Assembly (NCBI GenBank): GCA_950295325.1
Contig: OX485804.1
Coordinates: 15,440,001 to 15,504,000 of the forward strand
Direction of reading: 5' to 3'
DNA from: Polytrichum commune
Taxonomy: Eukaryota > Streptophyta > Polytrichopsida > Polytrichales > Polytrichaceae
DNA: 64,000 nt
Positions 1 through 10,388 of this stretch are shown piece by piece. Positions within the stretch are counted from its first letter, which is position 1. Each line of letters opens with the position of its first letter. Position numbers and translations under genes: made by a program. Below the pieces are notes generated by a model, which had not been told where the DNA came from, ran no database searches, and worked only from the letters and a program-made list of their open reading frames with translations.

Positions 1-1884
1 GGCTTAAGAATGTTATGTCAGTACTGGAGCAGATTGATTCACATGTTTAAGTGATCTATGGACTACATTAATTACCGGCCTGCTACCTGAACTTAACGAC
101 CTTTTCCAGTGACACTTAGTCATTAGAGCTGCAGGTTTCATTTTATTTTGAGAGAACGTATTCTCAGCGATGAATGTCCGCAACTTCGGATGATTTGTAA
201 ATGTTCCGAACTTCGCTGTCGGTATTCATTTTGCCTTTATGGAATTCCAGGATTTGCATGTCGAATATCCAATATTGTTCGAAGTTAGGATCGGCATCTT
301 CCAATTCTTGATTTACGACTGTTACACTGTTAAAAAATAATCCCACAAAATACTAGGAAGTTGTTTCAAGAATAAAATCATTACACCAAGTTGCTAACTT
401 ATGTACAATCATGCAATTTCATAGTACGATGCACTCTGTTAAATCAGTCTCACTTAGTGTTGGCCACACTGTGCATCATTGAGCCAGTGTCCCGTCTCTG
501 GCTGGCAAGCATAGAATTTGGCCATGGACAACTGGTACTAACTTACATGAAGAATCTAGTAAACTTGGCACACCGACTCTTAGTTCATACTAAATCAGAC
601 CAATAGTGTAGCTTCGGTGACAAGTATGGCAACATGACCCCACCCGCCCTAGCAATCTTGACAGGCCATTATAGAGCTAGTCAATGAGGTCAATGTAACA
701 AATTAGTTTTTAGACCTCCAGGTTGTGGCCTCAAGATGATCACTGAGGTCATATTTCTAGTGTATTTGGGATGTCTTGAGCACTTATGGATCAGGAGATT
801 AGGTTCAAACATCCCCTTCTAACCTTAGTGGTGGTGGCTTTGTTGCGTTGAGCATGAAGTTTGTCATCGGTTTTCCTTTTCGTGGCTCATAGCGGGCTCA
901 AGTTTTGCCCTTTCGACAAGACGAATGTTTCCTAATCAGTAAGGAGTGCTGCACAGCTGGAGCTGTGAGCGTTTCATTATGTATCACTTGATTTAAAATG
1001 GAAGTGCCGGTTTTGAGCCATTAGTCAAGCTGTAACTTCAAGAGTGTTTGACAAAAGCATGGTCTAGGATTCAGTATTGACAGCTGTGCTCCTGGAATCT
1101 TCCATTCAATCACCCCGATATAAATCAGATCAAACCAATCTTTTGAATATGCAAAGCAATTTATGGAGTGTTTCTGAAAATTGTGGCTGGGTTTCTTGGG
1201 TGTGTTTGACGAGAGCAGACAGTTGTATTATTTGAGTATAGATGGCCTTGTCCTGGTGTGCTCGCGGTGGTTACAATAACCTTGATGATGTTCTCTTCGT
1301 CCATAAAGATGTTGAGGTTATACTCTGTTCTCAACTATACGTGCAAATTACAATCTTGACTTCAAAATCAAAGCATAAGCTCACAAGCATATGTTCCAAA
1401 GCGAATGCTCCCAGTATTGCAAGCATACTCGTGATTGTTTTCCCTACTTACAGATTTTCTCTTCTGCTGTAGTATACATGCTAGACAACAATTTGCTTGA
1501 GACTTCCCGTTACCTCTAGAGATCAGTAGCAGAAATTCAAGACAAGGGTCCACAGTCCGGAACTGATGAAGTTTCATCAGTAGGGATCGTGTGGAAGGTG
1601 GCATCTTCCATGCAGAAAGATTTTTGTGGATGGCCCTTGCTCAAATGGCTTGCCATCATATGGCTGTTGCCACAGGTGTGATTTGATGTTTTCTATTTCA
1701 TTCTATTTTTAGATTACTTCCTTTTGATTACTTTGAACTGAGTATGTAATTCTAAAAGCTTTGGGTTAAGCATCTCTCTTTACAGTTCACTCGTTACCTT
1801 TCTCTGTAGATGTTGTCTCAACCTCAATACTTAGAAGGATGTTGTTTTAGTAATCCCACTTGGTTCCTGCTGTGAATCAGATAC
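1..1884. other. No supported gene; diverged duplicate sequence
   Basis: No open frame here has recognisable homology. The only structure I see is a diverged copy, at about 1190-1350, of the sequence at about 1950-2075: both carry a stretch about a gene-ward TTGGGTG run followed by a GATGATGTT..TTCGTCCAT block. This makes the region a duplicated 5' flank of the oxidase gene that starts at 2243, possibly including its promoter. No TATA box was assigned. Confidence 0.5.
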
Positions 1885-2268
1885 CTTGGCATGAAATTAA
1901 CTAGACTGGATAACGGATGTGTAGAGATGCTCCACAACAGAGTGGTGGTTTCTTGGGTGAATTTGATGAGAGCAGATAATTGTGTTATGGTGTGAGTGTA
2001 TATGGGCTTTTCCTGATGATGTTTTCTTCGTCCATGTAGATGTTGAGGTTCTACTTTGTTCTCAGCTGTATGTGAACATGAAAATGTTCACTCGAAAAGC
2101 AAAGCATAGGCTTGCAAGCATACACCAAAAAGCCACTAAACTGAAAAGCTCCTGGTCTTGCAAGTCTAATTCGCATGGATTTAGTGTTGTGATGACTTTC
2201 CTTGGGATAAAATTAACTAGACTAGGTGACAAATGTGCAGAGATGTTCCACAACAGAGTGGTGGTATT
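1862..2268 (+). repeat. Tandem partial duplication of the 5' end of the oxidase gene
   Basis: The segment at about 1885-1950 is repeated at about 2200-2265, a period of roughly 316 bp. Both copies contain an ATG followed by the CAACAGAGTGGTGG stretch that encodes the start of the signal peptide in the real gene (ATG at 2243). The upstream copy (ATG at 1927) reads only about 22 codons before a stop at 1993-1995, so it is not an alternative first exon. If it is transcribed it would be a short upstream ORF. Confidence 0.65.
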
Positions 2269-5200
2269 GTTGGTGCTCACCACATTGATTTGCCATGGAG
2301 GCGCTCAGCTGGGGACAATGCCTGAGTCCACCACATCCACAGAGGGAGTGAGCGAGGCGTACAGCCAGAGTGATTCTGGTACCACCCTGTACTCTGCCTA
2401 CAACCTCCTCAAGTGCACAACTGATGTACATTTGGCCCCAAAGAGCACTGAAGAAGTGAGTCGCCTGGTGAAGGAGCTCCTTGTTGTGACTCACAACAGC
2501 ACCTCACAACATTCTTTGAAAATCCGTGCCACTCGACACGACTTCCACAGCTTTGCAGGCTTTGTGTGTGCTGGAAAGCGGTTCAACACAAAGAGGGAGT
2601 TCACCCACCCTAAAATTAACTCGGATGAAAATGTGGACAACAACAAGCCTCCTGGATCTGTCACCATGCTTCTCCACCTAATGAACCGGGTGATTTCAGT
2701 AGACACTGAGTTGCACCAGTTGACAGTGGAGGCAGGGATTACACTGCAGACCATGGTGGATGCAGCCCAAGCGAACCGCATGTCGATGACAGCCGGTGTT
2801 TCACCCGCCTATGGCAATTTATCTTTGGGTGGGGTTATTTCCACATCTGCACATGGCTCGGGGCTTGGTGTCGCCAGCATTATCGGTGATCTGGTGACAA
2901 AGCTGAAATGGGTGAATGGTCGGGGCGAGGTTATTATCAGTGATACTGCGACAGAGCAAGGAGCGAAGGAGGTGGCGGCCTTGGTGGGTGGGCTGGGTTT
3001 GTTGGGGATTTTAACAGAGGTCACTCTTCAGTTGCGTCCACTGTCCTACACAATCGTGGAGACAGGAAACCATCTGGATGACACCAACATGGTGTCTGAG
3101 GTGATAAGCATGTTGAGGTTTGAGAATCCAAATATCATAGTGCAGTGGAAGCCTGAGTTCAAGGAGTACAGGGCTGTGCTGTTCAAGGAGGTTGATTCTC
3201 TGCCTGCCTCGGGTGCCCCGCCGTTTCTCCCCAACGCGAAATCAAATATCATGCATGCAGAGGATGATGAGATTGCTGGTGTTGTGAAGGGTGTCCTGGC
3301 TGCTTGGGACGCCGATCCGGACGAAGAATCACCTGTTGCCGATGTCCTCAATTCAGGTGAGTCATGCAATAATCGTTGTCTTCAATATGAGAGTCATCCT
3401 TTGACTCACGGGGACTTTTCATCGTAGTTGGTCCCCTATGATTTGCCATTGGTTGTTTCACATAGAATATCAATTATTTCGTTCTTTTCACTTTGTGATG
3501 GTGCGTGCTCGGAGGTGGTGTTTGAATTTGCATGAAGAGCAACCTATTTCGTTTCATTGAGGGCCAAACTCATTTCAGCACCTTTTTGGCATGCCAAAAT
3601 GAGTTTGACCCCCCAATGAACCAATATAGAATGTTCTTCATTCAAACCTTCGCACTACCTCCAAGGACGCACTGAAAACTGACCAAAACTGGAAGCTGTT
3701 GTATGCAAAACAGTCAACTCCCGACCAAAAGTCATGTTGAGTTAGAGGGTCACTCTTAGACAATATTAGCTCTTCAAAACATTTTGCCTTTGACTAATAT
3801 ATACCATACTTCTCACGTATACTCAGGCCCCTGTTATACTAGAGAGGTTGAGAGCTCAAAGATTGTGAGTTTGAAGAAAGTATCCTTCTCGTTGGTGAAG
3901 GGGAGCCCCTTACTCATGCTTGTCCACTCGAGTCCACTTTCCACTTGAACCTTCAACCTGAGAGCTTGTACTTTGTACCAGACTTACAACACTTACATGG
4001 CACCTTGATAAATTTCATGTGGAACGGTAGTGACAAGCTCTCGTCATTTTTGACAAGCTCTCTGTAAAGATCTTTAGCTACCTCATGGAATGTCGCTTAG
4101 AAATGTTGTGAGTTTGAGCTCCAATAGCCTTCCAAGCATTCTTTGGCTTACCACGATCTCTCCTAGGTTTTAACACCATTTCCCCTTGATATCTACTTTG
4201 AGCATGGCCACTTTACACTTGCTCAAAATAATGAGAGCTTGAAGATTGGTCAACGGGGCCTTACATTGTGTTTGATATGGTCATCATTCAAGCAATGAGT
4301 GTAAACGGATGAAATGTTGCTATGGACTACTTTCTCACCACCATCCAGCAGCTTGCAAGAGAATACCCTCTCCTGAGTATCTATTAAAGAACCATGTGTT
4401 CTATAGGGCCAGTGTGTGAGAGAAGAACCTCTTGTGCTGGGAGGGCACATTTATCATTGCATGTTTTTTTATTATACATTGAAGTTTCTTATGTAGTAGT
4501 TTTTGTTGTTGGGTCCATATATGCTCATAGGAATTCACCTCGGCTTGAAGGTAACATGAGTAAAGGGTCAGGAGAACTGCAGGATTTCTTGTTTGTTGGA
4601 GTAGAACATATTACAAACCCATCTGGACATTTGCCGCCTCTAGAAGCTTCATTACTTGGGGGTACAGATGTGAAGTTATGGATGTGGGGAGCCCTGCCAT
4701 GGGCTGCCTGCTGACCCCTTAACAGTGGTGAGGTAGGTATTAGGGTGCTTACTACAGCCCGTGCATGTGTCCATTATCGGATGTAGTGGTCAGGGCATGG
4801 TCATCAATTACGAGTGATAATATGCGTCCTCATCCAATCAAGAATAGATATGTCCTGTCAAGAATCAGCAAAATCTTTGCTTGACCTGACCACTGTGTAC
4901 TTGCGGTTTGCCATGGACTCCTGCAAGCAGATCAATCTGAAGTCAAGTGTTGCTATGTGCTTAATAGGTATTTGCAGTATTGGAAGAACTTTCTCCAGCG
5001 GGAGCTTCATTAGAGATGAGGATGGAACGTTTTTTGACAATGCGACCGTCTACACAAACAATGCAATGCTGGCCCTGGAGTGCGCACCCAAATGCAGCAC
5101 CCAAACGAAATGCATGGGCGCCATCACCGATGACATTTCATACACCATCAAAATCTCCCAATTACAAGACTGGGTGACGGATGTGAGAGCCATTATCAAT

Positions 5201-5785
5201 GCCGAGCTCCAACAGCCCCAGGCACGGTTGAATGCTCGGTATGGCGATGGTAAGGTCAAGAGGTGCACGTCTCCTGGGATAATCTGGCTCCGGTTTGGCC
5301 AGAAATCAAAATACTTGGTGTCCATGAATACAGGCTCCGAAGATGTTGTGTACGCGCAATGGTCCACCATGCAATCCGTGATGACACCTAACCTGCCCTC
5401 CAAGCACGCCGCAATCATCGAAACAATCGAGCAATTGAATTTGTGCAAGTACAAGGCACGCCCGCACTGGGGCAAGAACTACGAGCGTGCATTCCGTCAC
5501 CACGAGTGCCACTTGCGAGATAATTTCCCCGAATCCAACATTGCGCAGTTGCTGGAGCTGCAAAAGCGTCATGACCCAGCCAAGGTTTTTGAGCCCGAGC
5601 TTTTCAGGCATGTCATGGAGAGGAGTGGGCCGCTGTACTCGAATGAATGCAGTCTGACGTATGGGTGCTATTGCGTGGAAGATGTCCATTGTGCTCAAGG
5701 TTATGTTTGCCGTCCGTCCCAGCCTTTCCCAATGTACAAAATCTGCAAACGCCCAGAGCCTGTGGGCCGTCACAGTGAGCTTTAA
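2243..5785 (+). CDS. L-gulonolactone oxidase-like FAD enzyme (plant GulLO family), two exons
   Basis: Exons 2243-3356 and 4968-5785, with a phase-1 intron (GTGAGT donor at 3357, AG acceptor at 4966-4967), give 643 residues. The start at 2243 was chosen because the protein then opens with a hydrophobic signal peptide (about residues 1-22); the frame is open further upstream to 1982, but that part looks like duplicated flank. An FAD-binding PCMH-type domain follows (about 50-260), with a His-Ser at 102-103 in the region where family members carry the flavin-linking His, and the glycine-rich ..GNLSLGG..STSAHGSG.. segment. The C-terminal half is the ALO domain with the conserved PHWGKN motif, then a cysteine-rich tail (CYCVEDVHC) typical of plant GulLO proteins. 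The family oxidises aldonolactones towards ascorbate; the substrate of plant members is often uncertain. Secretion or a wall location is inferred from the signal peptide. The acceptor at 4967 was chosen by phase; its pyrimidine tract is weak. Confidence 0.85.
3405..3755. repeat. Foldback (hairpin) repeat, family F1, copy 1
   Basis: The two halves are imperfect reverse complements: the half at about 3500-3585 (GCTCGGAGGTGG to CAAACTCATTT) pairs with about 3593-3680. The outer ends also pair weakly (GACTTTTC..AGTTGG against CAACTC..GACCAAAAGTC). Related copies lie at about 14222-14490 and 21445-21780. This fits a MITE-like or miRNA-precursor-like element. No target duplication could be defined. 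Confidence 0.6.
3825..4235. repeat. Dispersed repeat, family F2, copy 1
   Basis: This copy shares with about 19308-19620 the blocks ACTAGAGAGGTTGAGAGCTC, the CATGCTTGT..CTCGA segment, GAGAGCTTG..CTTT and GACAAGCTCTC-like stretches. Copies in the introns of two unrelated genes point to a mobile origin. No coding capacity or clear terminal repeat was found. Confidence 0.5.
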
Positions 5786-5868
5786 GAAATTATGCATAAA
5801 GATATGTATCACCTTTTTATGTTGTACTTTAGAGCTTTCAAGTGCAAATGACACACAGATTTGGCTAC

Positions 5869-5874
5869 AATAAA
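5869..5874 (+). terminator. Canonical polyadenylation signal of the oxidase gene
   Basis: An AATAAA hexamer lies 84 bases after the stop codon of the oxidase gene, in a suitable position for 3' end formation. Confidence 0.55.
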
Positions 5875-5939
5875 TGCCAACCCCAAGGGATGCATCGGTG
5901 ACTTAGCATTCCTCTTTGAATGATATGACTAGGCAGGGT

Positions 5940-6925
5940 CTTATAGAAAGGGTGACTTAGCATTCCTCTCGACGACTCCGATGTTGCCACCGGCATGGAT
6001 TATGGGGTTGCATCATTTTCAAGTTGATGCGAGTCTATAAAGCAAACCTGTAATGGGCATTATGAGAATTAGAAGGTCCCTGAAGACTATTGCCTTCTTA
6101 TTAAGGTGAATGAACACCTTGAACGGGCACAAACATAGTGGCTAACACCTATATCCCCCAAGGGCAAGCCCCTAGGTTCCCACATGGTTGGTTGGAAAGT
6201 ATCCGGTTCACCCAGATATCCCCACTATGATTGGGTGGACCATAAATGATAGGGTGCAATGGAAATCAAGTGCTAAGAAGGTCACCCATCCGCGTCACTG
6301 AGGCGCAGATTAGGGAGCCGGGCCTGTGGCCGGCTCCCACAATTTGAGCTGTTCACTTCTAAACATTCATCCAACGGTTCATAATATCCTAGGTGGCGGG
6401 CGCCCATGGTCGGGCACGGGTCCCAAACGCAGGGGGGCATGCAAGGTCCGGCACGGGTCCCGGAACGCAGCTCCCCATTAACTGCGGTCCAAATTAATTG
6501 ATGTCAAGTGAGGAGAGGGCATTAGAATTAATTAATGTCCAAATTAATTGATGTCAAGTGATGAGGAGAGGGCATTAGAATTAATTGACATCAATTAATT
6601 TGGACCACATTTAATGGGGAGCTGTATTCCGGGACCCGTGCCGGACCTTGCATGCCCCATGCGTTTGGGACCCGTGCCCGACCATGGGCACCCGCCACCT
6701 AGGATATTATGAACCATTGGATGAATGTTTAGAAGTGAACGGCTCAGATTGTGGGAGCCGGCCACAGGTCCGGCTCCCTAATCTGCGCCTCAGTGATGCG
6801 GGTCACCCATCCGAGCACTTTTCTGGGCTTAGGCGCTTTACCCTAGACTCCTTAGAAAGCAAGTGTTTTTGAACATTGACTCAGAGTTCCCATTGGGATC
6901 TAGGTCGAGGCCTTGCGTTTAACCC
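5940..6925 (-). mobile_element. 5S rRNA-related repeat, copy C, split by a foldback transposon
   Basis: About 5940-6290 and 6801-6925 together match the repeat at 20396-20800. Read on the minus strand, the part around the insertion resembles 5S rRNA: an AGATCCCA..AACTC.GA stretch, then AGTGCTCGGATGGGTGACCT (5S box C region). The body shares segments such as CCCAAGGGCAAGCC, ATTGGGTGGA and GATAGGGTGCA with the other copies. Candidate identities are a Cassandra-type TRIM (its LTRs carry 5S sequence) or a 5S-derived SINE. A transposon occupies 6291-6800. Confidence 0.6.
6291..6800. mobile_element. Mutator-like foldback MITE with about 200-bp inverted arms
   Basis: The element is a near-perfect palindrome. 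The left arm (6291 to about 6510) pairs with the right arm (about 6590-6800). The outer ends are CGCGTCACTGAGG and CCTCAGTGATGCG, and GGGAGCCGG..CCGGCTCCC and CGGGCACGGGTCCC blocks appear on both arms. The flanks carry an 11-bp direct repeat, GGTCACCCATC, at 6280-6290 and 6801-6811. The 9-11 bp target duplication and the long arms suggest a Mutator-type non-autonomous element. No coding region is present. The short central part holds two near-identical ATTAATTGATGTCAAGTGA-type units. Confidence 0.8.
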
Positions 6926-8800
6926 CTAATGTCCTTTGCGACCATATTTTGGTCATGAGTAGTTCGCTTTGACTGTTTTCTTGATTGTTACAACTACTAT
7001 TCTTAATCATGTTCAAGTATGCTATGTTTTGCCATGTGGATAATTTTGATTAAACATAGTTAGATATTTTTGGATTAATTCAAATATGGGAGTGTGCTCT
7101 CAACTAGTTTATAATGGAACCGGTCCATGAACCAAAACTTGACATTTGTCACCTCCGTGGTTTATGGGCAGCATATCCAAAACATGTTTTTTTTTGTTGA
7201 TCCCTATGTGTAGATGATTCCCAATTGCTATGAAAACGTGCAAGATACTCAAACACAATACATCCTAAACATTTACAGTTGGAATTTTTAGTTGGACATT
7301 GTGTTGGTAGGTGTAAATCCATGTGGAAGGTGCACAATAATATTGTGGCAACGTTGCCTCAAATTGCAAAGCATCCCCAAAATTCATAAAATAAAGGACT
7401 CAAGATTTGTGATTTGGATAATTATATTGCCCTCTTTTAAATGAGGGTAACAATTTGTCATTTGGAGATGATTTGAGTGGAAGTTCGACCAAAAAATCAA
7501 CCCTACTTTGATTTTTAAATTGTTGCCTCTCAAGACCACTATTGACATTCACATTATAATCTCTACACAATAGAACTTCAACATTTAAATTTAGGATTGT
7601 GAGTAGTCACCTCTAACATGCAAACATTTATATGGTTGGATTCATCAAAAAAAACTTTATATCTTCAACTACAGTCCTTGAATTTGAAGTCACATTCTCT
7701 AGGCAAATTTGAGGGAAATTAGGCATGGGAAGTTAGGAGTTAAGCCACCCTTGGATGTTATAAATTGGTAAGCACTGCTATCTTTTTGATGGGGATAACT
7801 AACCCTATTGGAGTGGAGACTATTCACATGTAACTAGCTTATAAATTGAAATTTAGCAGATGTGGACTTGACTAACTTATAAGCTGGTGAACTTTTGTAT
7901 TTGATTGTGTAAATTTTTAACAAGTGTAAACTTCATCTCATAAGAGATTGCAAGCATCTATTGGTGTACGAGATATAGGTAAATGCCTTTGACTTTCAAG
8001 GGTAATCACAACATGAAGGGCTAGGATATGCGGCACATGAAAAACATTTTGATACTCTGGTGTGAATTTCATTTATAAAAAGCCATGGGCAAATCATTTG
8101 TTGGGTGCAGCCATGAAAAAGCAACCGAGCTAAACTTAAAAAATGTGGGTACTTACATATGATCCTCTTGGATATCACGAAGCAAAAAGGTTAGTTGGAA
8201 AATTGATGGCCCTCGCCTTCTCACCTCACATTGAAAATGTAAAGTATCACACTATGTATGGTATTTAGTGTCATGTGTGTGATATTGTGACTTGCCCTAT
8301 TTTGAGGCATATGTTAGGTTATTTCGATTGGTCAACAACTTCATCATAAGTGTCACCTCATGACCCTTGGCGTTTAAGTCTGCTCATTAATATCTTGGTA
8401 TGATTATGTTGAATAATGTTAAGAGATGCATGCTTATGTTAAACAATGGTCTACAAGTTGATTAAAGTGTACACAAATGGTACTTGCTATTAGTACGCTC
8501 AAGAATATCTTTCCTTTGGCATACTAAAATGTAAACACATTAGACTTGCCATTCATACTTTCAAAAATATCTTCCTTGCATGCTAAAACGCAAGAGTATT
8601 GGACTACATGCAAGAGTATAGCAAGAATACATTCAGTTTTTGGCAGGGTGGATTCCAAATACCCAGTTATTTGTAGGTCCGGTAATAAAGTTTGAGACTG
8701 CAAGCTCGCAAGAAGCTTCCCAGTATACTTACTATCATTAGTCCCTCACTTTTAGACTCGCCACCTGCCCTCCCATCTAGGCTGACAAGTAGGATGCCGC
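6926..8800. other. AT-rich intergenic sequence, no feature seen
   Basis: No coding homology, long inverted repeat or RNA gene was recognised. A short diverged duplication lies near 8440-8620 (TATCTTTCC/TATCTTCC and CATACTAAAA/CATGCTAAAA blocks). The 3' end probably contains the promoter of the DJ-1-like gene. Confidence 0.4.
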
Positions 8801-8804
8801 ACTC

Positions 8805-8812
8805 TATATAAA
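8805..8812 (+). promoter_or_regulatory. TATA box of the DJ-1-like gene
   Basis: TATATAAA lies about 30 bases before a likely transcription start and about 130 bases before a strong splice donor (CAG/GTAAGG at 8943/8944). This fits a promoter, a short untranslated first exon and a leader intron. Confidence 0.5.
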
Positions 8813-8943
8813 ATCTGACCTTGTGTGGACAGATTAATTGCAACTCTATTTTTCAGCTCGTTCACCGTTCAGAAGATTGTGGGTGTTGGAGGCGACAAAT
8901 TCCAAGCGCGTTTTTGAGATCTCAAGAGTTTGATTTTTAGCAG

Positions 8944-10372
8944 GTAAGGAGTTCACGTTTTTCTTCTTCTTCAGCTTCTGCTCCAAGTGTACACATATCC
9001 TTGTATGTGTTGAGGAATTCCTGTATTAACCGCTGCTAGGTTTTGTTCATCACTTGTAACGAAGCTCCTGCTGAAGTCTTTGGGTGTTTAGGTTTTCTGA
9101 GAACATTGGAATGGGAAGCAAATAGCTTGTTGAACCAAGTAAGAGTATGTTAGAGTCTTTTGAATTGAGGATTCAAAGAATATTTGTGCCAACAGCTCCG
9201 TTGTTGATTACATATAAGATAATCGCCGTTGGGTGGCCGCGAACCGAACCCACCCCTTGGCCATTATGCACGTCACTGAGAACTTTGGAGACAATCTGTT
9301 GGACCATATGACATTGTCTTTGATGCGGATGTGCTGGAATTTGTTGTCCTCCGAAGCTTGTGTGGAGGTGTAATTTCTTCCTTATGGAAATTATGACATG
9401 AGCATGTTGACGGATGTGTTGTGATTTAAAGCCTATCACTGTTTTTGACGTTTTCTTTGTGGGTTACTTTTTGGTAGTGCAGAAAATAGAGTTTTGTGCT
9501 TGAATGTGGACTATTTGTTGGACCGGATGACATTTTATGAGTGAGGTGGATGTGCTTGAAGGTGTGGTTTAGCCGAATAAACTTTGGGGTGCACAATTCT
9601 CTTCCTGATGGAATTAATGACAGGAGCATGTTGACGGATGTAATATTGTTATTTTAAAATTCCTATTATCAGTATTGTTATTATGAGGGCTGCCTTGGTC
9701 ATGTCTTGGGGCCTAGAAAAGAAAGTGCTATCCTTGAATGTAGATCATATGACATTTTTCTGAGTGAGGTGAATGTGCTTGAATGTGTGCTGAACAGAGA
9801 ACTATGTGATTTAATGTAAACCGTTTGTTGTATACGATCTTCTCTGAGTGACGTGGATATGCTTGAATGTGTGGTTCATCTTAAGAAATTCTGGGTGGAA
9901 GGTATAATCCGGTGTTGGTCTAGTATGTTTCTTTTTTTAATACCATGTGGGTATCTTTAATGAGAGTTTCACATTTAATAAGGAGGATATGGGTATTTGA
10001 CGTTAGTTTTGTTTTCGATATCATTTGGCTCTATTTACCATGCAAGAACCTTTGTACCTAGGAGAAATCGCCCTAGTATCAATATGGTTTCTAAACCAAA
10101 TTGACGCAAATAACAACTCGGGCATACAAAGATTCTCTCACCTTGACATACCCACCAAATATCAAAATTTGACTGGAATTACAATTTTGATACCAATGGG
10201 TGGGTTCTTTGATACCACTATTGATACCCATGCATATTCACCTATATACTGGTCCAACGTTGGTATAATCTCTTCCTCGTGGAATCACGATAGGAGCATG
10301 TTGACGCACACAGTATTGACACTGAACAATACCTATCATTCTTCTGAATTGGGTCACTTTTTGTGATTGTAG
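8944..10372 (+). other. Probable 5' leader intron of the DJ-1-like gene with internal duplications
   Basis: A GTAAGG donor at 8944 and an acceptor TTGTGATTGTAG ending at 10372, just 16 bases before the ATG, define a likely leader intron. A block containing GGAGCATGTTGACGGATGT and TGGGTTACTTTTTG..GTGCAG is present near 9395-9485 and, diverged, near 9605-9640 and 10275-10372. The copy near 9482 could act as an alternative acceptor. The intron boundaries are inferred, not proven by a coding frame. Confidence 0.45.
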
Positions 10373-10388
10373 AAAAAAAGAGAAAACA

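Larger units (their letters stand above)
3357..4967 (+). other. Intron of the oxidase gene, filled with two repeats
   Basis: The intron of about 1.6 kb contains a foldback repeat (about 3405-3755) and a copy of a second dispersed repeat (about 3830-4230), both found again in introns of the ABCG gene. An open frame at 4394-4714 has no visible homology to the family and is treated as chance. Confidence 0.6.

Noticed and set aside
1982-2242. Extending the oxidase N-terminus by 87 residues to the ATG at 1982
   Set aside because: The added part resembles duplicated flank, not family sequence, and the ATG at 2243 gives a normal signal peptide.
4394-4714. Open frame of 106 codons as an extra oxidase exon
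   Set aside because: No family motif, and the phase-1 joint 3356/4968 already gives a continuous protein.
4978-4980. Acceptor TTTGCAG at 4977 for oxidase exon 2
   Set aside because: It looks like a better site but would break the frame from the phase-1 donor at 3357; the AG at 4967 keeps it.
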